From Cyclobacteriaceae bacterium (lineage in GTDB: Bacteria; Bacteroidota; Bacteroidia; Cytophagales; Cyclobacteriaceae), in assembly GCA_028281285.1 (NCBI GenBank), contig JANQKF010000037.1:1-64000 (forward strand): 64,000 nucleotides of DNA, in the 5' to 3' direction. Made by a program: the position numbers and the translations under genes. The stretch's first letter is position 1. Each line of letters starts with the position of its first letter. This document shows, piece after piece, positions 1 to 8,362 of this stretch. The notes beneath the pieces were generated by a model. The model saw only the letters and a program-made list of their open reading frames with translations. It had not been told where the DNA came from and searched no databases.

Positions 1-1
1 T

Positions 2-73
2 TTGGCGCCAACAATACTACAATTGATGGGGTTAAGTATTCCTGAGGAGATGACAGGAGATATTCTGGTATGA
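2..73 (+). CDS. gpmI: 2,3-bisphosphoglycerate-independent phosphoglycerate mutase, C-terminal fragment
   Basis: Only the last 23 codons are in the window. They read LAPTILQLMGLSIPEEMTGD and then ILV before a TGA at 71-73. A Leu-Ala-Pro-Thr stretch followed by Met-Gly-Leu and Pro-Glu-Glu-Met-Thr-Gly is the characteristic C-terminal end of the cofactor-independent phosphoglycerate mutase, which interconverts 3- and 2-phosphoglycerate in glycolysis. The stop overlaps the ATG of the next gene (ATGA), so the two are probably cotranscribed. The gene is cut by the window edge, not broken. The call rests on a short motif. Confidence 0.72.
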   Translation: MAPTILQLMGLSIPEEMTGDILV

Positions 74-654
74 TTAGGAATTTACTTTTTGTGACAATCG
101 TTGTACTCTGCTCTTCGTGTGCACCTGCAACCGAAGAAAAGGTAACAAGGACAAATGTTTACTACGATCTCATTGGCCTTCTCAATAATCAAGTCGATTA
201 CTTAGCTTCACAAAATGCCGTTTTAGAGAAAAAGGTAGGAGCCGGTGATGAATCTGAAATTCTGGAGATCACTCCCGATGATAAAGGGTGGAAAGAGGAA
301 CTGAAATTGTTTTTCAATGCTGATATTAACAAACTAGGACTGACTGATGCCTATGATGTGGAACAATTGAGCAGGATAGACGGAGGCCGTAAACTGATTA
401 ATGCAGCCAGATCTGAAAACCAGCCTATTCGACTAATTGAGTACAACTTCTCGGAGAAAATGCTGGAAAGCCTGAGAATTCTGGTAGAGGAGAAAAATGA
501 GGTCTACACGTTCAAAAAAGAGATGAGGATGACTTTTACCCAGATCAATGATCAAACAGTATTGAGTCAATATAGTATCGTTGGTACTCAGGCCATGGTG
601 ATGAAATCCGATCTTGACTTTTCCCTTAATGGCAAAATTGTTCTCAATCCATAA
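70..654 (+). CDS. Predicted lipoprotein of unknown function
   Basis: This encodes 194 residues. A hydrophobic signal at residues 3-16 ends in a Cys at 17 (LCSSC), a typical Bacteroidota lipobox, so the mature protein is predicted to be membrane-anchored. The rest is soluble, acidic and rich in Glu, Asp and Lys. A likely helix around residues 27-52 (YYDLIGLLNNQVDYL) is followed by mixed alpha/beta sequence ending in a beta-rich C-terminus. The start ATG overlaps the gpmI stop by ATGA, which indicates translational coupling. I recognise no enzyme motif and assign no function. Confidence 0.8.
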   Translation: MIRNLLFVTIVVLCSSCAPATEEKVTRTNVYYDLIGLLNNQVDYLASQNAVLEKKVGAGDESEILEITPDDKGWKEELKLFFNADINKLGLTDAYDVEQLSRIDGGRKLINAARSENQPIRLIEYNFSEKMLESLRILVEEKNEVYTFKKEMRMTFTQINDQTVLSQYSIVGTQAMVMKSDLDFSLNGKIVLNP

Positions 655-687
655 TTGTCACGATTAGTCATTCCACGTTCCGCTTAG

Positions 688-695
688 TACTTTTG
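688..695 (+). promoter_or_regulatory. Candidate Bacteroidota -7 box (TACTTTTG)
   Basis: TACTTTTG matches the Bacteroidota primary-sigma -7 consensus TAnnTTTG. It lies about 32 bases before the TTG start of the small membrane protein at 728. No convincing TTG -33 box is visible at normal spacing, so this is a candidate only. Confidence 0.4.
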
Positions 696-727
696 CCTGA
701 ATTTTTAAAAAACCAAAAAGCAGACCA

Positions 728-1045
728 TTGAGTGAGCAGAAGTTTCTCGAAAGGATGAAAACCAAATGGCAACTTAAGTCATTGACTCAGGTGGTTTTAA
801 TACTTATAGTCTTTGCCCTTACCGGGAGTTCGGTTTTATTCCTAAAACCATTTGTTTTTAAGCTGGTAGGATTCGAGCACTTAACAGGTTGGAAGGGGAC
901 TGTCTTGTACTTGCTTCTGATTTTTCCAATGTATCAGATTCTACTTTTAGTATATGGATTCCTTTTCGGTCAGTTTGCCTTTTTCTGGGACAAGGAAAAG
1001 AAACTGATTAAACTGATGGCAAGACCATTTCAAAAAAAGAGATAG
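728..1045 (+). CDS. Small two-helix membrane protein, DUF6787-like
   Basis: This encodes 105 residues with a TTG start. An in-frame ATG at 752 is the alternative and would drop eight residues. Two hydrophobic segments are visible, at about residues 17-40 and 57-85. The second ends in Gly-Gln-Phe-Ala-Phe-Phe-Trp followed by a Lys-rich tail. The pattern of a basic N-terminus, two helices and FFWxKEKK resembles the small Bacteroidota inner-membrane family DUF6787, whose function is unknown. A TACTTTTG promoter candidate lies just upstream. The family assignment is from memory of the pattern. Confidence 0.72.
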   Translation: MSEQKFLERMKTKWQLKSLTQVVLILIVFALTGSSVLFLKPFVFKLVGFEHLTGWKGTVLYLLLIFPMYQILLLVYGFLFGQFAFFWDKEKKLIKLMARPFQKKR

Positions 1046-1101
1046 TCTGGGAAGTCCCGAAAGTCATCTATCATTCTATCACAAACCATTATATTTGAGT
1101 A

Positions 1102-1521
1102 GTGAGCACAGAGGTAAAAAAGATATTGAAGGATCACTCGCTGAGATTAACTCAGGGAAGAATAGATGTGGTTTCAGTTTTTTTATCAAAGGATTTTGCG
1201 GTTTCTCACGCAGATATTGAATCTGAAGTTGAGAATCGCTACGATCGGGTCACCATATATCGAACCCTGAAATCCTTTCTGAAAAAGGGATTGATACATA
1301 AAGTGTTAGATGACAACGGCATCACCAGGTATGCGCTATGTGCTGAGGCTTGTGCTGATGGTCATCATCACCATAATCATATTCACTTCAAGTGTACTCA
1401 ATGCGGACAGACTTCATGTCTTGAACATGTCAATATTCCTGACGTGAAGTTGCCAAAGGGTTTTTCACCTGTGGAAAGTAATTACCTCATCAGTGGAATA
1501 TGTGACAGGTGCAATAACTAA
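1102..1521 (+). CDS. Fur-family transcriptional repressor
   Basis: This encodes 139 residues with a GTG start. An N-terminal winged helix (about 1-80) contains the Fur recognition region VTIYRTLKSF at 50-59. A His-rich segment at 88-95 (HHHHNHIH) precedes two Cys pairs, C98/C101 and C134/C137, which would hold the structural zinc. Such proteins bind DNA when loaded with iron, zinc or manganese, or when oxidised, and repress metal or peroxide genes. Sequence alone does not separate Fur from Zur or PerR. Iron genes feoAB lie 50 kb away in this window but no direct link is visible. The 3' end overlaps the convergent small ORF by four bases. Confidence 0.9.
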   Translation: MSTEVKKILKDHSLRLTQGRIDVVSVFLSKDFAVSHADIESEVENRYDRVTIYRTLKSFLKKGLIHKVLDDNGITRYALCAEACADGHHHHNHIHFKCTQCGQTSCLEHVNIPDVKLPKGFSPVESNYLISGICDRCNN

Positions 1522-1730
1522 GCTAATACCTCTTCTTCTTCTCTGATGTAAGGCGAGTTGGGTAAGACTACACCGGGAGGCAAGTCAATTTTCGGAGGAT
1601 CAAGATGAAAATCACCACCATCGTCTCCGCGATTATTCTTCCTTTTTCTCATCAACACGAAGGTCAGATAAGTCAAGATAACGTAAGTAAGACCGCTTAA
1701 TATAAGATCAACAGCAAAACTCTTCATCAT
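1518..1730 (-). CDS. Small single-helix membrane protein
   Basis: This encodes 70 residues. One hydrophobic helix at about 6-26 is followed by the basic stop-transfer RKRKNNR and a polar tail rich in Asp and Pro that ends in a Glu cluster. It is convergent with the Fur gene and overlaps its stop by four bases. The clear topology and the tight packing favour a real gene. No family is recognised and no function is proposed. Confidence 0.6.
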   Translation of the reverse strand: MMKSFAVDLILSGLTYVILTYLTFVLMRKRKNNRGDDGGDFHLDPPKIDLPPGVVLPNSPYIREEEEVLA

Positions 1731-1806
1731 TTACATAATACGAAGAAAACCATTTGCAGATTCCAATCCATAGAATTTAAATTGAACGGCCCTGATAAGA
1801 TCCGGC

Positions 1807-3033
1807 TTAAATAAGCTTCTTCAAAGCAATTTCAAATGCAGTGTTGGCAATTTGTTTTTTACTTGAATTAGTGGAATGAACTTCTTCGAGTGCTGCGCGG
1901 ATGGTATTTGAGGTGTCTGAGAAGATGGACTCATCCGTAATCTCAACCACTCCACTCATTAGGTAAGCAAATACCCGGGCCATTCCACAATTGGCAATAA
2001 AATCCGGGATGAGAGAAATGTGTTTGTCCGCAAATTCAGCAGTCGGTCCAAAAAATATCTCCGGATCTTTGAATGGAACATTGGCTCCACTGGAGATGAC
2101 CTCCAAGTTCGTAGCTACCATTTTGTCGACTTGATCCTGACTGATTAGCCTCGAGGCGGCAGCAGGAACAAAAATCTCCGCATTCAAGTCCCATATTTTG
2201 TTGTTCACTTCCTCATACGACATCATACCTTCGGAGACCAATTGATTTCCGTCCCTGTTTAGATAAAGTTCCAATACTTCTTCAAAGGTGAAGCCTTCCG
2301 CCTTTATGATTCCACCATTCTTGTCAATAATACCGACTATTGAAGCTCCGGCCTTTGCAAGGTAGTAAGCTGCAGCGGCCCCTACATTGCCCCATCCCTG
2401 AATGACAGCTGCCTTTTTAGTGATGTCTCCTCCCCAAAGGTCATAGTAATGAACTACTGATTCGGCTACACCGTAGCCTGTTATTAAGTCTGCAACAGTA
2501 TACTTTCTTGAGGCAGAAGGAGTGTAGTTTGGGTCTTCAACCACTTTGGCTACACCAGTCCTAAGCTGACCCAGCATTCGTATTTTCAAGGGCTCGTTAG
2601 CCATATAATGGCCATTAACCACCCCTTCCTGAGGATGCCAAAGACCATAATCTTCAGTAATTGGAATAACTTCCTCTATTTCATCGATATTGAGATCTCC
2701 TCCGGTTCCATAATAATTTTTGAGCAATGGATATACCGCCTTGTACCAACGCTTAAGCACATCCTTTTTGCGAGGATCTCTGGGGTCAAAGTTTATTCCT
2801 GACTTTGCTCCCCCAATCGGTGGTCCGGAAACTGTGAACTTTACTTCCATGGTCTTTGCCAATGATTCTACCTCGTGCTTGTCCAGACCTTTTCTCATTC
2901 TGGTACCTCCGCCAGCACTTCCTCCACGTAGTGAGTTGATCACTACCCATCCCTGAGCGTCAGTCTCAGAGTCATTCCATTCAAAAACTATTTCTGGTTC
3001 TTTGTTTTCAAACTTGGCAAGAAGTTCTCTCAT
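1807..3033 (-). CDS. Glu/Leu/Phe/Val dehydrogenase
   Basis: This encodes 408 residues and belongs to the NAD(P)-dependent amino-acid dehydrogenases that oxidatively deaminate an amino acid to its 2-oxo acid in the cytosol. The N-terminal substrate domain has the glycine-rich segment SLRGGSAGGGTRMRKG at about 34-49 and PPIGGAKSGI at 71-80. K77 sits where the family has its substrate-binding Lys, although the usual GGGK is GGAK here. The Rossmann domain contains GWGNVGAAAAYYLAKAG. I chose the ATG at 3033 because the upstream in-frame start at 3099 would run into anmK and add residues unlike the family. Substrate choice (Glu or branched-chain) cannot be read from sequence alone. Confidence 0.9.
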   Translation of the reverse strand: MRELLAKFENKEPEIVFEWNDSETDAQGWVVINSLRGGSAGGGTRMRKGLDKHEVESLAKTMEVKFTVSGPPIGGAKSGINFDPRDPRKKDVLKRWYKAVYPLLKNYYGTGGDLNIDEIEEVIPITEDYGLWHPQEGVVNGHYMANEPLKIRMLGQLRTGVAKVVEDPNYTPSASRKYTVADLITGYGVAESVVHYYDLWGGDITKKAAVIQGWGNVGAAAAYYLAKAGASIVGIIDKNGGIIKAEGFTFEEVLELYLNRDGNQLVSEGMMSYEEVNNKIWDLNAEIFVPAAASRLISQDQVDKMVATNLEVISSGANVPFKDPEIFFGPTAEFADKHISLIPDFIANCGMARVFAYLMSGVVEITDESIFSDTSNTIRAALEEVHSTNSSKKQIANTAFEIALKKLI

Positions 3034-3073
3034 ATCGCGAAAAATTAGGGCTACAAATCTAGCAATTCTGCTT

Positions 3074-4153
3074 TCAGAAACCGTACATTTCCCCACCACA
3101 ATTATCTCTGCTAGCGCCCGTCACGGAAGCCAGACAATTTGTTTCATTTCTTAGGCGCAATACCCCAAGCAATGCAAACACCAATGCTTCCTTGAATTCG
3201 GAAATCTGAGGTTTTGGGACGATGACCTTCAATCCAAGATGCTCGTTGAGTCTTTCTATGAAAAAATGATTGTGTACTCCACCACCAGTCACCAACACTT
3301 TTGGTTCAAATTCATCATCGATGTTTTTGCTGATTTCGATCGCAGCATGTTCAACAAGTGTGCTGAGCTTGTCGTTGTATGAAATTTTAGTGTTGTCCAG
3401 TAGTGGCTTCCAGTGTGCTACAAAATCTTCTAAACCCAGGGACTTAGGATGTGGCTCTGCTAAATAGGGGATGGATGTCAGCCGGGAAAGAAGGTCTCGA
3501 TTGACGGTTCCGGACCGTGCCAAATGCCCTCCATCGTCATAAGGGATGTCAATACTTGAGCATAAGTAATTGAAGGCCATATTTAATGGGCAAATATCAA
3601 ATGCCATGCGGCCTTTAGTAGTTTCATAGGACAAATTGGCAATGCCACCCAAATTGATACAATAGTCGTATTCAGAAAACAAAAGCCTATCTCCGATTGG
3701 GACTAATGGAGCGCCCTGTCCTCCAAGGCTGACATCTAACGAGCGGAAATCGTTGATTACCGGTATTTTGGTGATTTCATATATTTTATTGCCATCACCA
3801 ATTTGGAGTGTGAGCCCTTTATCTGGTTGGTGAAAAACGGTATGACCATGAGAAGCAATAAAGTCAGGTGGGCTCTTAGTCGCTTGAAGAAAACTCAGGC
3901 ATTCGTGCCCAATGAATTCTCCAAATTCAAGATCCAGGTCGGCCAAAGATTTCTTGTTTTCATGAAGGGCACTTCCTAACCGTTCTTTCCAATCTTCAGC
4001 ATATGATCGAGTATCGGATTTTAAAATGTCAAAGGACCAAACACCTTCTTTATGTTGTAATTCGACCAACGCTAGATCAAGTCCGTCTAAAGAAGTCCCC
4101 GACATGACGCCCAAGACACTATAAGTTGTTACTTTGCTTGATTCTTTCATCAA
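3074..4153 (-). CDS. anmK: Anhydro-N-acetylmuramic acid kinase
   Basis: This encodes 359 residues. The ATP-binding signature GVMSGTSLDGLDLAL lies at 15-29, and sugar-kinase-type motifs follow: ASHGHTVFHQP, NLGGIANLSY and VTGGGVHN. AnmK phosphorylates 1,6-anhydro-MurNAc from peptidoglycan turnover to MurNAc-6-phosphate. Its length matches the family. It lies 40 bases upstream of the dehydrogenase on the same strand and is divergent from coaX, whose start is 32 bases away. Two adjacent ATG codons at the 5' end are both possible starts. Confidence 0.95.
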   Translation of the reverse strand: MMKESSKVTTYSVLGVMSGTSLDGLDLALVELQHKEGVWSFDILKSDTRSYAEDWKERLGSALHENKKSLADLDLEFGEFIGHECLSFLQATKSPPDFIASHGHTVFHQPDKGLTLQIGDGNKIYEITKIPVINDFRSLDVSLGGQGAPLVPIGDRLLFSEYDYCINLGGIANLSYETTKGRMAFDICPLNMAFNYLCSSIDIPYDDGGHLARSGTVNRDLLSRLTSIPYLAEPHPKSLGLEDFVAHWKPLLDNTKISYNDKLSTLVEHAAIEISKNIDDEFEPKVLVTGGGVHNHFFIERLNEHLGLKVIVPKPQISEFKEALVFALLGVLRLRNETNCLASVTGASRDNCGGEMYGF

Positions 4154-4185
4154 TTCAACTAAACTTTACGTTATAAAATTTCACT

Positions 4186-4905
4186 TTGAGGAACCTAGTG
4201 ATCGACATAGGGAATACGAATATCAAATATGCATTTTTTGAAGAGAATGTCTTAGCTGAAAATGGAGTAGTTGAAAACCTGGAAGGTCTTGAGCAGTTGA
4301 TGGCTCAGTCTCAATATAAGTCTTGTGTAATAGGGTCGGTACGTTATTCGAAGGATGAGATTGAAGAAAGCTTGAATGGGCGATTTGATTATTTGTTTGT
4401 AGACGACCAAACTCCTTTACCTATCAAGATCAACTATGATACACCGAAGACCCTGGGAGTGGATAGAATCGCAGCCGTGATCGGAGGTTGGGATAAATTT
4501 CCTGGTCATGCAATAATGGTAATTGACATTGGAACTTGTATAACCTATGATTTGCTTGATTCCGATGGAATATATCAAGGAGGAGCAATAAGCCCGGGTC
4601 TTGACCTAAAGTTTAAGGCAATCAATGATTATACTGCCAGATTACCTTTGGTAGAATCAGCGACTCAAGCCGATCTTTTTGGAAAGAGTACATATGATTC
4701 AATTAAAAGTGGCATAATAAATGGTACTCAGGCAGAGATTGAAGGTATGATAAGCCAATTTTTGTTAAAAATGCCTGATTTAAAGGTGATTATTACTGGC
4801 GGTGGTGCCAAAACTTTTGAAACTAAAATAAAAGCTGACATATTTGTAGCCCTCGAAATTGTGCTGGTTGGACTAAATCGTGTTTTGAATTACAATGCTC
4901 AATAG
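4186..4905 (+). CDS. coaX: Type III pantothenate kinase
   Basis: This encodes 239 residues with a TTG start. CoaX makes 4'-phosphopantothenate, the first step of coenzyme A synthesis, using ATP and a monovalent cation. DIGNTN at 7-12 is the first phosphate loop, TLGVDR at 89-94 and DIGTC at 114-118 carry the substrate and catalytic residues, and GGAISPG lies at 132-138. The length is typical. No earlier start fits because the N-terminal motif begins at residue 7. The 3' end overlaps the next gene by 11 bases, and this is the first gene of the envelope cluster that ends with the foldase at 11820. Confidence 0.95.
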   Translation: MRNLVIDIGNTNIKYAFFEENVLAENGVVENLEGLEQLMAQSQYKSCVIGSVRYSKDEIEESLNGRFDYLFVDDQTPLPIKINYDTPKTLGVDRIAAVIGGWDKFPGHAIMVIDIGTCITYDLLDSDGIYQGGAISPGLDLKFKAINDYTARLPLVESATQADLFGKSTYDSIKSGIINGTQAEIEGMISQFLLKMPDLKVIITGGGAKTFETKIKADIFVALEIVLVGLNRVLNYNAQ

Positions 4906-6214
4906 TTTTAGAAAAAGTGTGGCTCTCGTTGGAGCATTTTTGATGTGTGTTTCGGCATATGGACAGCATACTCAGTCGAGTTATTCCATCATTGGGATTG
5001 GTGAGACTAATTATGGCTCACTTACACCCAATCAGAGCATGGGTGGTGCAGGACTAGCATACAACTCCAGATATTATATAAATACACTTAACCCCGCATT
5101 GCTGGGACAAAACGACAACGCTGTATTCCATATTGGTGGAAGCCTTGATTTCCGTAACTACACAAGTACAGAAGGGTCATATCAGTCCGGGACCGGTGGT
5201 TTTAGGGACTTTGGAGCATCACTTCCTATTTTGCCTGGTAGGTGGAATGTAGGACTCGGTTTTAATGCATTTTCGGCATCGAATTATGCATTTAGATTGG
5301 AGGATCCCAATGGACCCGAGGGTACGACAGAGGTGGTAGAAGTCTTTGGTCGCGGAGGCTTAGACGAGTTCTATATCTCAAATGCACTCACTTTCGGTAA
5401 TTTCTCATTTGGCGCAAAAGCAGGACTCCTGTTAGGTACTATTAATAAACAATCCAGTGCATTTTTAGAAGGGGGGACCAATACGGCATTCGGGCGTACA
5501 GTGATCATCGAAAGAGGAAGCTATTCCGATTTTCAATTTCAACTCGGGGCAGCATACAAGCTAAAACTTTCGGAAACCAATTTCCTGAATTTTGGAGCGG
5601 TGTGGAATACCGAAGCCAATATAAATGGTAAACTATTGAGGCTGCTTGATCAGCAAGGATCTTCTGGTAATATTTTCAGTCGTGATACACTTAGCTACAC
5701 CGATACAATGGGAGATCTTCTCAATGATGACACCAATACTGATCCGGTTTTTATAAAGCTACCACAGCGTGTAGGCTTTGGTGTTACCTATGAAAAATAT
5801 CAGACATTTAATTTAAGCGTGGACTATTATTCTCAGGACTGGAGTTCCTACCGAGATATTTTTGGTAATGCAAGTCCCAATTTAGGTAAGTCATGGAGAC
5901 TTGCCGTTGGTGGAGAAATTATCCCGAATTCTGAAAATCCTGGGATTTTAGGATTGATAAGTTATAGATTTGGAATTCACTCAGAGCGGACACCCTATCT
6001 GATTAATGGGCAAACGGTCAATGACTTTGGCATAAGTTTTGGAACATCGTTGCCCTTGGGAGCCATTTGGGGACTTTCTACAGTGAATATTGGAGCGACC
6101 ATTGGAAGGCGTGGAAACACCGAAAATGGGTTGACTCGAGAAAATTATGTGAAACTAAATTTTGGATTTAGTGTTCAAGATGTTACCTGGTTTACCAGAC
6201 AAAAGTTCAATTAA
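4895..6214 (+). CDS. Outer-membrane beta-barrel protein, FadL/PorV-like
   Basis: This encodes 439 residues. A Sec signal covers about residues 1-23, ending at AYGQ. The mature N-terminus has the pattern seen in FadL/OMPP1-type Bacteroidota barrels: YSIIGIGE, SMGGAGLAYNS and INTLNPALLG. The rest alternates aromatic and polar residues and ends in Phe-Asn after many short beta-strand stretches. It is probably an outer-membrane channel or scaffold. The start lies inside coaX (11-base overlap) and a TPR protein follows after 12 bases, an order typical of Bacteroidota envelope clusters. The substrate is unknown. Confidence 0.82.
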   Translation: MLNSFRKSVALVGAFLMCVSAYGQHTQSSYSIIGIGETNYGSLTPNQSMGGAGLAYNSRYYINTLNPALLGQNDNAVFHIGGSLDFRNYTSTEGSYQSGTGGFRDFGASLPILPGRWNVGLGFNAFSASNYAFRLEDPNGPEGTTEVVEVFGRGGLDEFYISNALTFGNFSFGAKAGLLLGTINKQSSAFLEGGTNTAFGRTVIIERGSYSDFQFQLGAAYKLKLSETNFLNFGAVWNTEANINGKLLRLLDQQGSSGNIFSRDTLSYTDTMGDLLNDDTNTDPVFIKLPQRVGFGVTYEKYQTFNLSVDYYSQDWSSYRDIFGNASPNLGKSWRLAVGGEIIPNSENPGILGLISYRFGIHSERTPYLINGQTVNDFGISFGTSLPLGAIWGLSTVNIGATIGRRGNTENGLTRENYVKLNFGFSVQDVTWFTRQKFN

Positions 6215-6226
6215 ACTACGACAGCT

Positions 6227-7555
6227 ATGAAATCGAAGGTTTTATACACTTGTTTAATGGTTTTCATTGCCACTTCTGCATTTGCTCAGTGGAATTGGCC
6301 TGAGGATCCGGAAGAAAAGAAAGAGGTTCAGTCACTCTACACTCTTTATGATGACAGTTACAAGCAGGGCAATTATGAAGAAGCCAAGGTTCCGCTTGAT
6401 AAATTATTGTCGGATTATCCAAAACTCAATAAGTCCATTTATATCAACGGACGAAAAATCTACATGGAGTTGTGGAAGGGGGAACAGGATCCTGCGGCTA
6501 AATCGGCAGCTGCCGAAAAGGTGATGTCCATTTGGGATGGTCGATTCGCCAATTACCCGGGAGATGAAGCTAAGAACATAGATAGAAAAGCAATAGATGC
6601 TTTTCAACTGTATTTCAAGGAGAATGCAAAGACTCAGTTTCTTCTAGACCTGTTTGAGAAGACCTATGAATTAAAGGGCAACAACGCCTATTATCCTGTA
6701 GGACGATATTATATGAATTCAGCAGTTTTTGGTGTGGTTAGGAAAATCGGAATTACTGACGATGAGGTTTTGGAAATCTACAATAGATCAACGGAGCATA
6801 TTGATTTTCAAATAGCCAATGCCAAAAAGAAAAACCAGGACCTTAAAAAATATGAGGCCATTAAGGAGGCCATTGACGCCAAACTTGCGGATTTGAATCT
6901 AATTGACTGCGATTTTATTGTTGAAAAATTGGTGCCGAAATTCGATGAGAATCCTGATGATATTGAGTTGGCTAACAAGATTTTCGTTTTTGCTTTTGAT
7001 GGTGGGTGTACCGATGAAGCTTGGTTCGTTAAGGCGGCTGAGAAAAAGTTTGAGTCTGATCCGAACTTTGGAGTGGCACAACTATTGGCATCCAGGGCTG
7101 CTAAAGACAAAGATTTAGAAAAGGCCAAAGAATACTACCTGAAAGCAGTTGAACTCACCGATGACAATACTGATAAAGCCAAAGTCTTGAAACAGCTTGC
7201 CAGCACTTTGAGAATCGAAGGAGACAAAAAAGGAGCAAGACAATATGCCTTTGAAACCATCAATGCTGATCCTTCGCTAGCCGGAGACATGTATACCCTG
7301 ATTGGAGATATGTACATGGGCAGTTCCGAATGTGACCAGAAGAAGAGTCAGATTGATGATAGGGCACGTTTTATTGCCGCTTTCGACATGTATGCCAAGG
7401 CCAACAACAGAGCTAAGATGGCACAGGCCAAGCAGCAGTTCCCAACAATCAGTGATATCTTTACCGCCAATAGAGAAGAAGGCGAGTCAATTTCAGTCGG
7501 TTGTTGGATTGGCGGTTCTGTTTCTCTCCAGAGAAGACCAGAGGGCCAGCAATAA
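6227..7555 (+). CDS. Secreted tetratricopeptide-repeat protein
   Basis: This encodes 442 residues. A signal peptide at 1-20 ends in AFAQ. The mature protein is helical with TPR-like units, for example DDSYKQGNYEEAKVPLDKLL near the N-terminus, AKDKDLEKAKEYYLKAVEL near 295, and KGARQYAFETINADP near 340. TPR proteins act as scaffolds, and this one is predicted to be periplasmic or outer-membrane associated. It sits 12 bases after the barrel protein and is followed by a strong terminator, so barrel and TPR protein are probably made together. A specific complex cannot be named from sequence. Confidence 0.82.
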   Translation: MKSKVLYTCLMVFIATSAFAQWNWPEDPEEKKEVQSLYTLYDDSYKQGNYEEAKVPLDKLLSDYPKLNKSIYINGRKIYMELWKGEQDPAAKSAAAEKVMSIWDGRFANYPGDEAKNIDRKAIDAFQLYFKENAKTQFLLDLFEKTYELKGNNAYYPVGRYYMNSAVFGVVRKIGITDDEVLEIYNRSTEHIDFQIANAKKKNQDLKKYEAIKEAIDAKLADLNLIDCDFIVEKLVPKFDENPDDIELANKIFVFAFDGGCTDEAWFVKAAEKKFESDPNFGVAQLLASRAAKDKDLEKAKEYYLKAVELTDDNTDKAKVLKQLASTLRIEGDKKGARQYAFETINADPSLAGDMYTLIGDMYMGSSECDQKKSQIDDRARFIAAFDMYAKANNRAKMAQAKQQFPTISDIFTANREEGESISVGCWIGGSVSLQRRPEGQQ

Positions 7556-7576
7556 AAAATTATAGAGAAAGAATTG

Positions 7577-7608
7577 CGGTCTTCTTCTAATGAGGAAGAC
7601 CGTTTTTA
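7577..7608 (+). terminator. Rho-independent terminator after the TPR gene
   Basis: CGGTCTTC at 7577-7584 pairs exactly with GAAGACCG at 7595-7602. The stem can extend inward by three pairs to leave a TAAT loop, and TTTTT follows from 7603. It lies 22 bases after the TPR stop and just four bases before the lptC ATG, so lptC transcripts either read through or start very close by. Confidence 0.85.
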
Positions 7609-7611
7609 TTT

Positions 7612-8169
7612 ATGAATAAACAATTGTCATATCTTCTTGCAATGTTGACCGCTTTGGTCTTAAGCTCTTGTTTTACGGAGTCTACCAAACTGGCAGATAT
7701 GGAGGAATATGACGGGCCTTTGGTGGAGTCGGGAGACGTACAGATAATTGTCAGTGACTCGGCAGTCATAAAAATTAAGATTACCGGAGCCAAGCAACTT
7801 CAGCATCAGAATGGTGATCTGGAATTTCCTGAGGGACTTGATGCTGTGATCTACGATGAATTCGGAGATCCGGTGTCGGAACTCACTGCTGAACATGGCT
7901 ATCAAAAAGCAGACGAAAACATTTATAGGGCAACAGGTAATGTATTTGTTACCAATCTCAAGAAAAAAGAAACGCTCAGCACGGAGGAACTCTTTTGGAA
8001 TCCTGACGAACAACGGATTTATACTGATAAATTTGTTACCATTGAAACAGAAGATGCGTTGATTCCTGGAGAAGGCCTTGAGGCTCCTCAGGATTTTTCT
8101 ACCTACAACATCAAAAAACCACAGGACGCTATTTTCAAAATAAAAGACGACAATGGGAACCAGAACTGA
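7612..8169 (+). CDS. lptC: LPS export periplasmic protein LptC
   Basis: This encodes 185 residues. LptC takes lipopolysaccharide from the LptBFG inner-membrane transporter and passes it to the periplasmic LptA bridge. A lipoprotein-type signal ends at C20 (LSSC), as is common for Bacteroidota LptC. The mature sequence has repeated beta-strand pairs of the OstA/LptC fold, including GLDAVIYDEFGDPVSELTAE, YRATGNVFVTNL and YTDKFVTIETED. The last 17 bases overlap the next small ORF. The call rests on fold-like motifs and the known context next to corC and ppiD. Confidence 0.82.
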   Translation: MNKQLSYLLAMLTALVLSSCFTESTKLADMEEYDGPLVESGDVQIIVSDSAVIKIKITGAKQLQHQNGDLEFPEGLDAVIYDEFGDPVSELTAEHGYQKADENIYRATGNVFVTNLKKKETLSTEELFWNPDEQRIYTDKFVTIETEDALIPGEGLEAPQDFSTYNIKKPQDAIFKIKDDNGNQN

Positions 8170-8362
8170 CACAGTAATTTTCTCACTCTGCGTAGTTCTT
8201 TTCATTATAGGAGTGCATCAAACTATGGTGTACGGTATTGGCTACTCCTATTTTATTTTTATGCTATCCATAGGTCTGTTATTTTTATATAGATATCGTA
8301 AGGCCAAGGCTGCCGAAGAGAAAAAAAATGAGCAGCAAGCCAAACGCAAAAACAAGCGTTAA
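8153..8362 (+). CDS. Small two-helix membrane protein of the lptC-corC cluster
   Basis: This encodes 69 residues. Two hydrophobic helices lie at about 7-26 and 30-47, followed by a strongly basic and Glu-containing tail (RYRKAKAAEEKKNEQQAKRKNKR, shown here as its general composition only). The start overlaps lptC and the stop overlaps the corC ATG by one base, so translation is coupled on both sides. Small proteins occur at this position in related clusters. Function is unknown. Confidence 0.78.
   Translation: MGTRTDTVIFSLCVVLFIIGVHQTMVYGIGYSYFIFMLSIGLLFLYRYRKAKAAEEKKNEQQAKRKNKR

Noticed and set aside
3034-3099. Longer N-terminus for the amino-acid dehydrogenase starting at 3099
   Set aside because: It would overlap anmK by 26 bases and adds a Cys- and Phe-containing extension unlike the family. 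The ATG at 3033 fits better.
7660-8205. 181-residue minus-strand ORF over lptC
   Set aside because: It is antisense to lptC and the small membrane gene, with no start context and a random-looking basic, aromatic-rich sequence.
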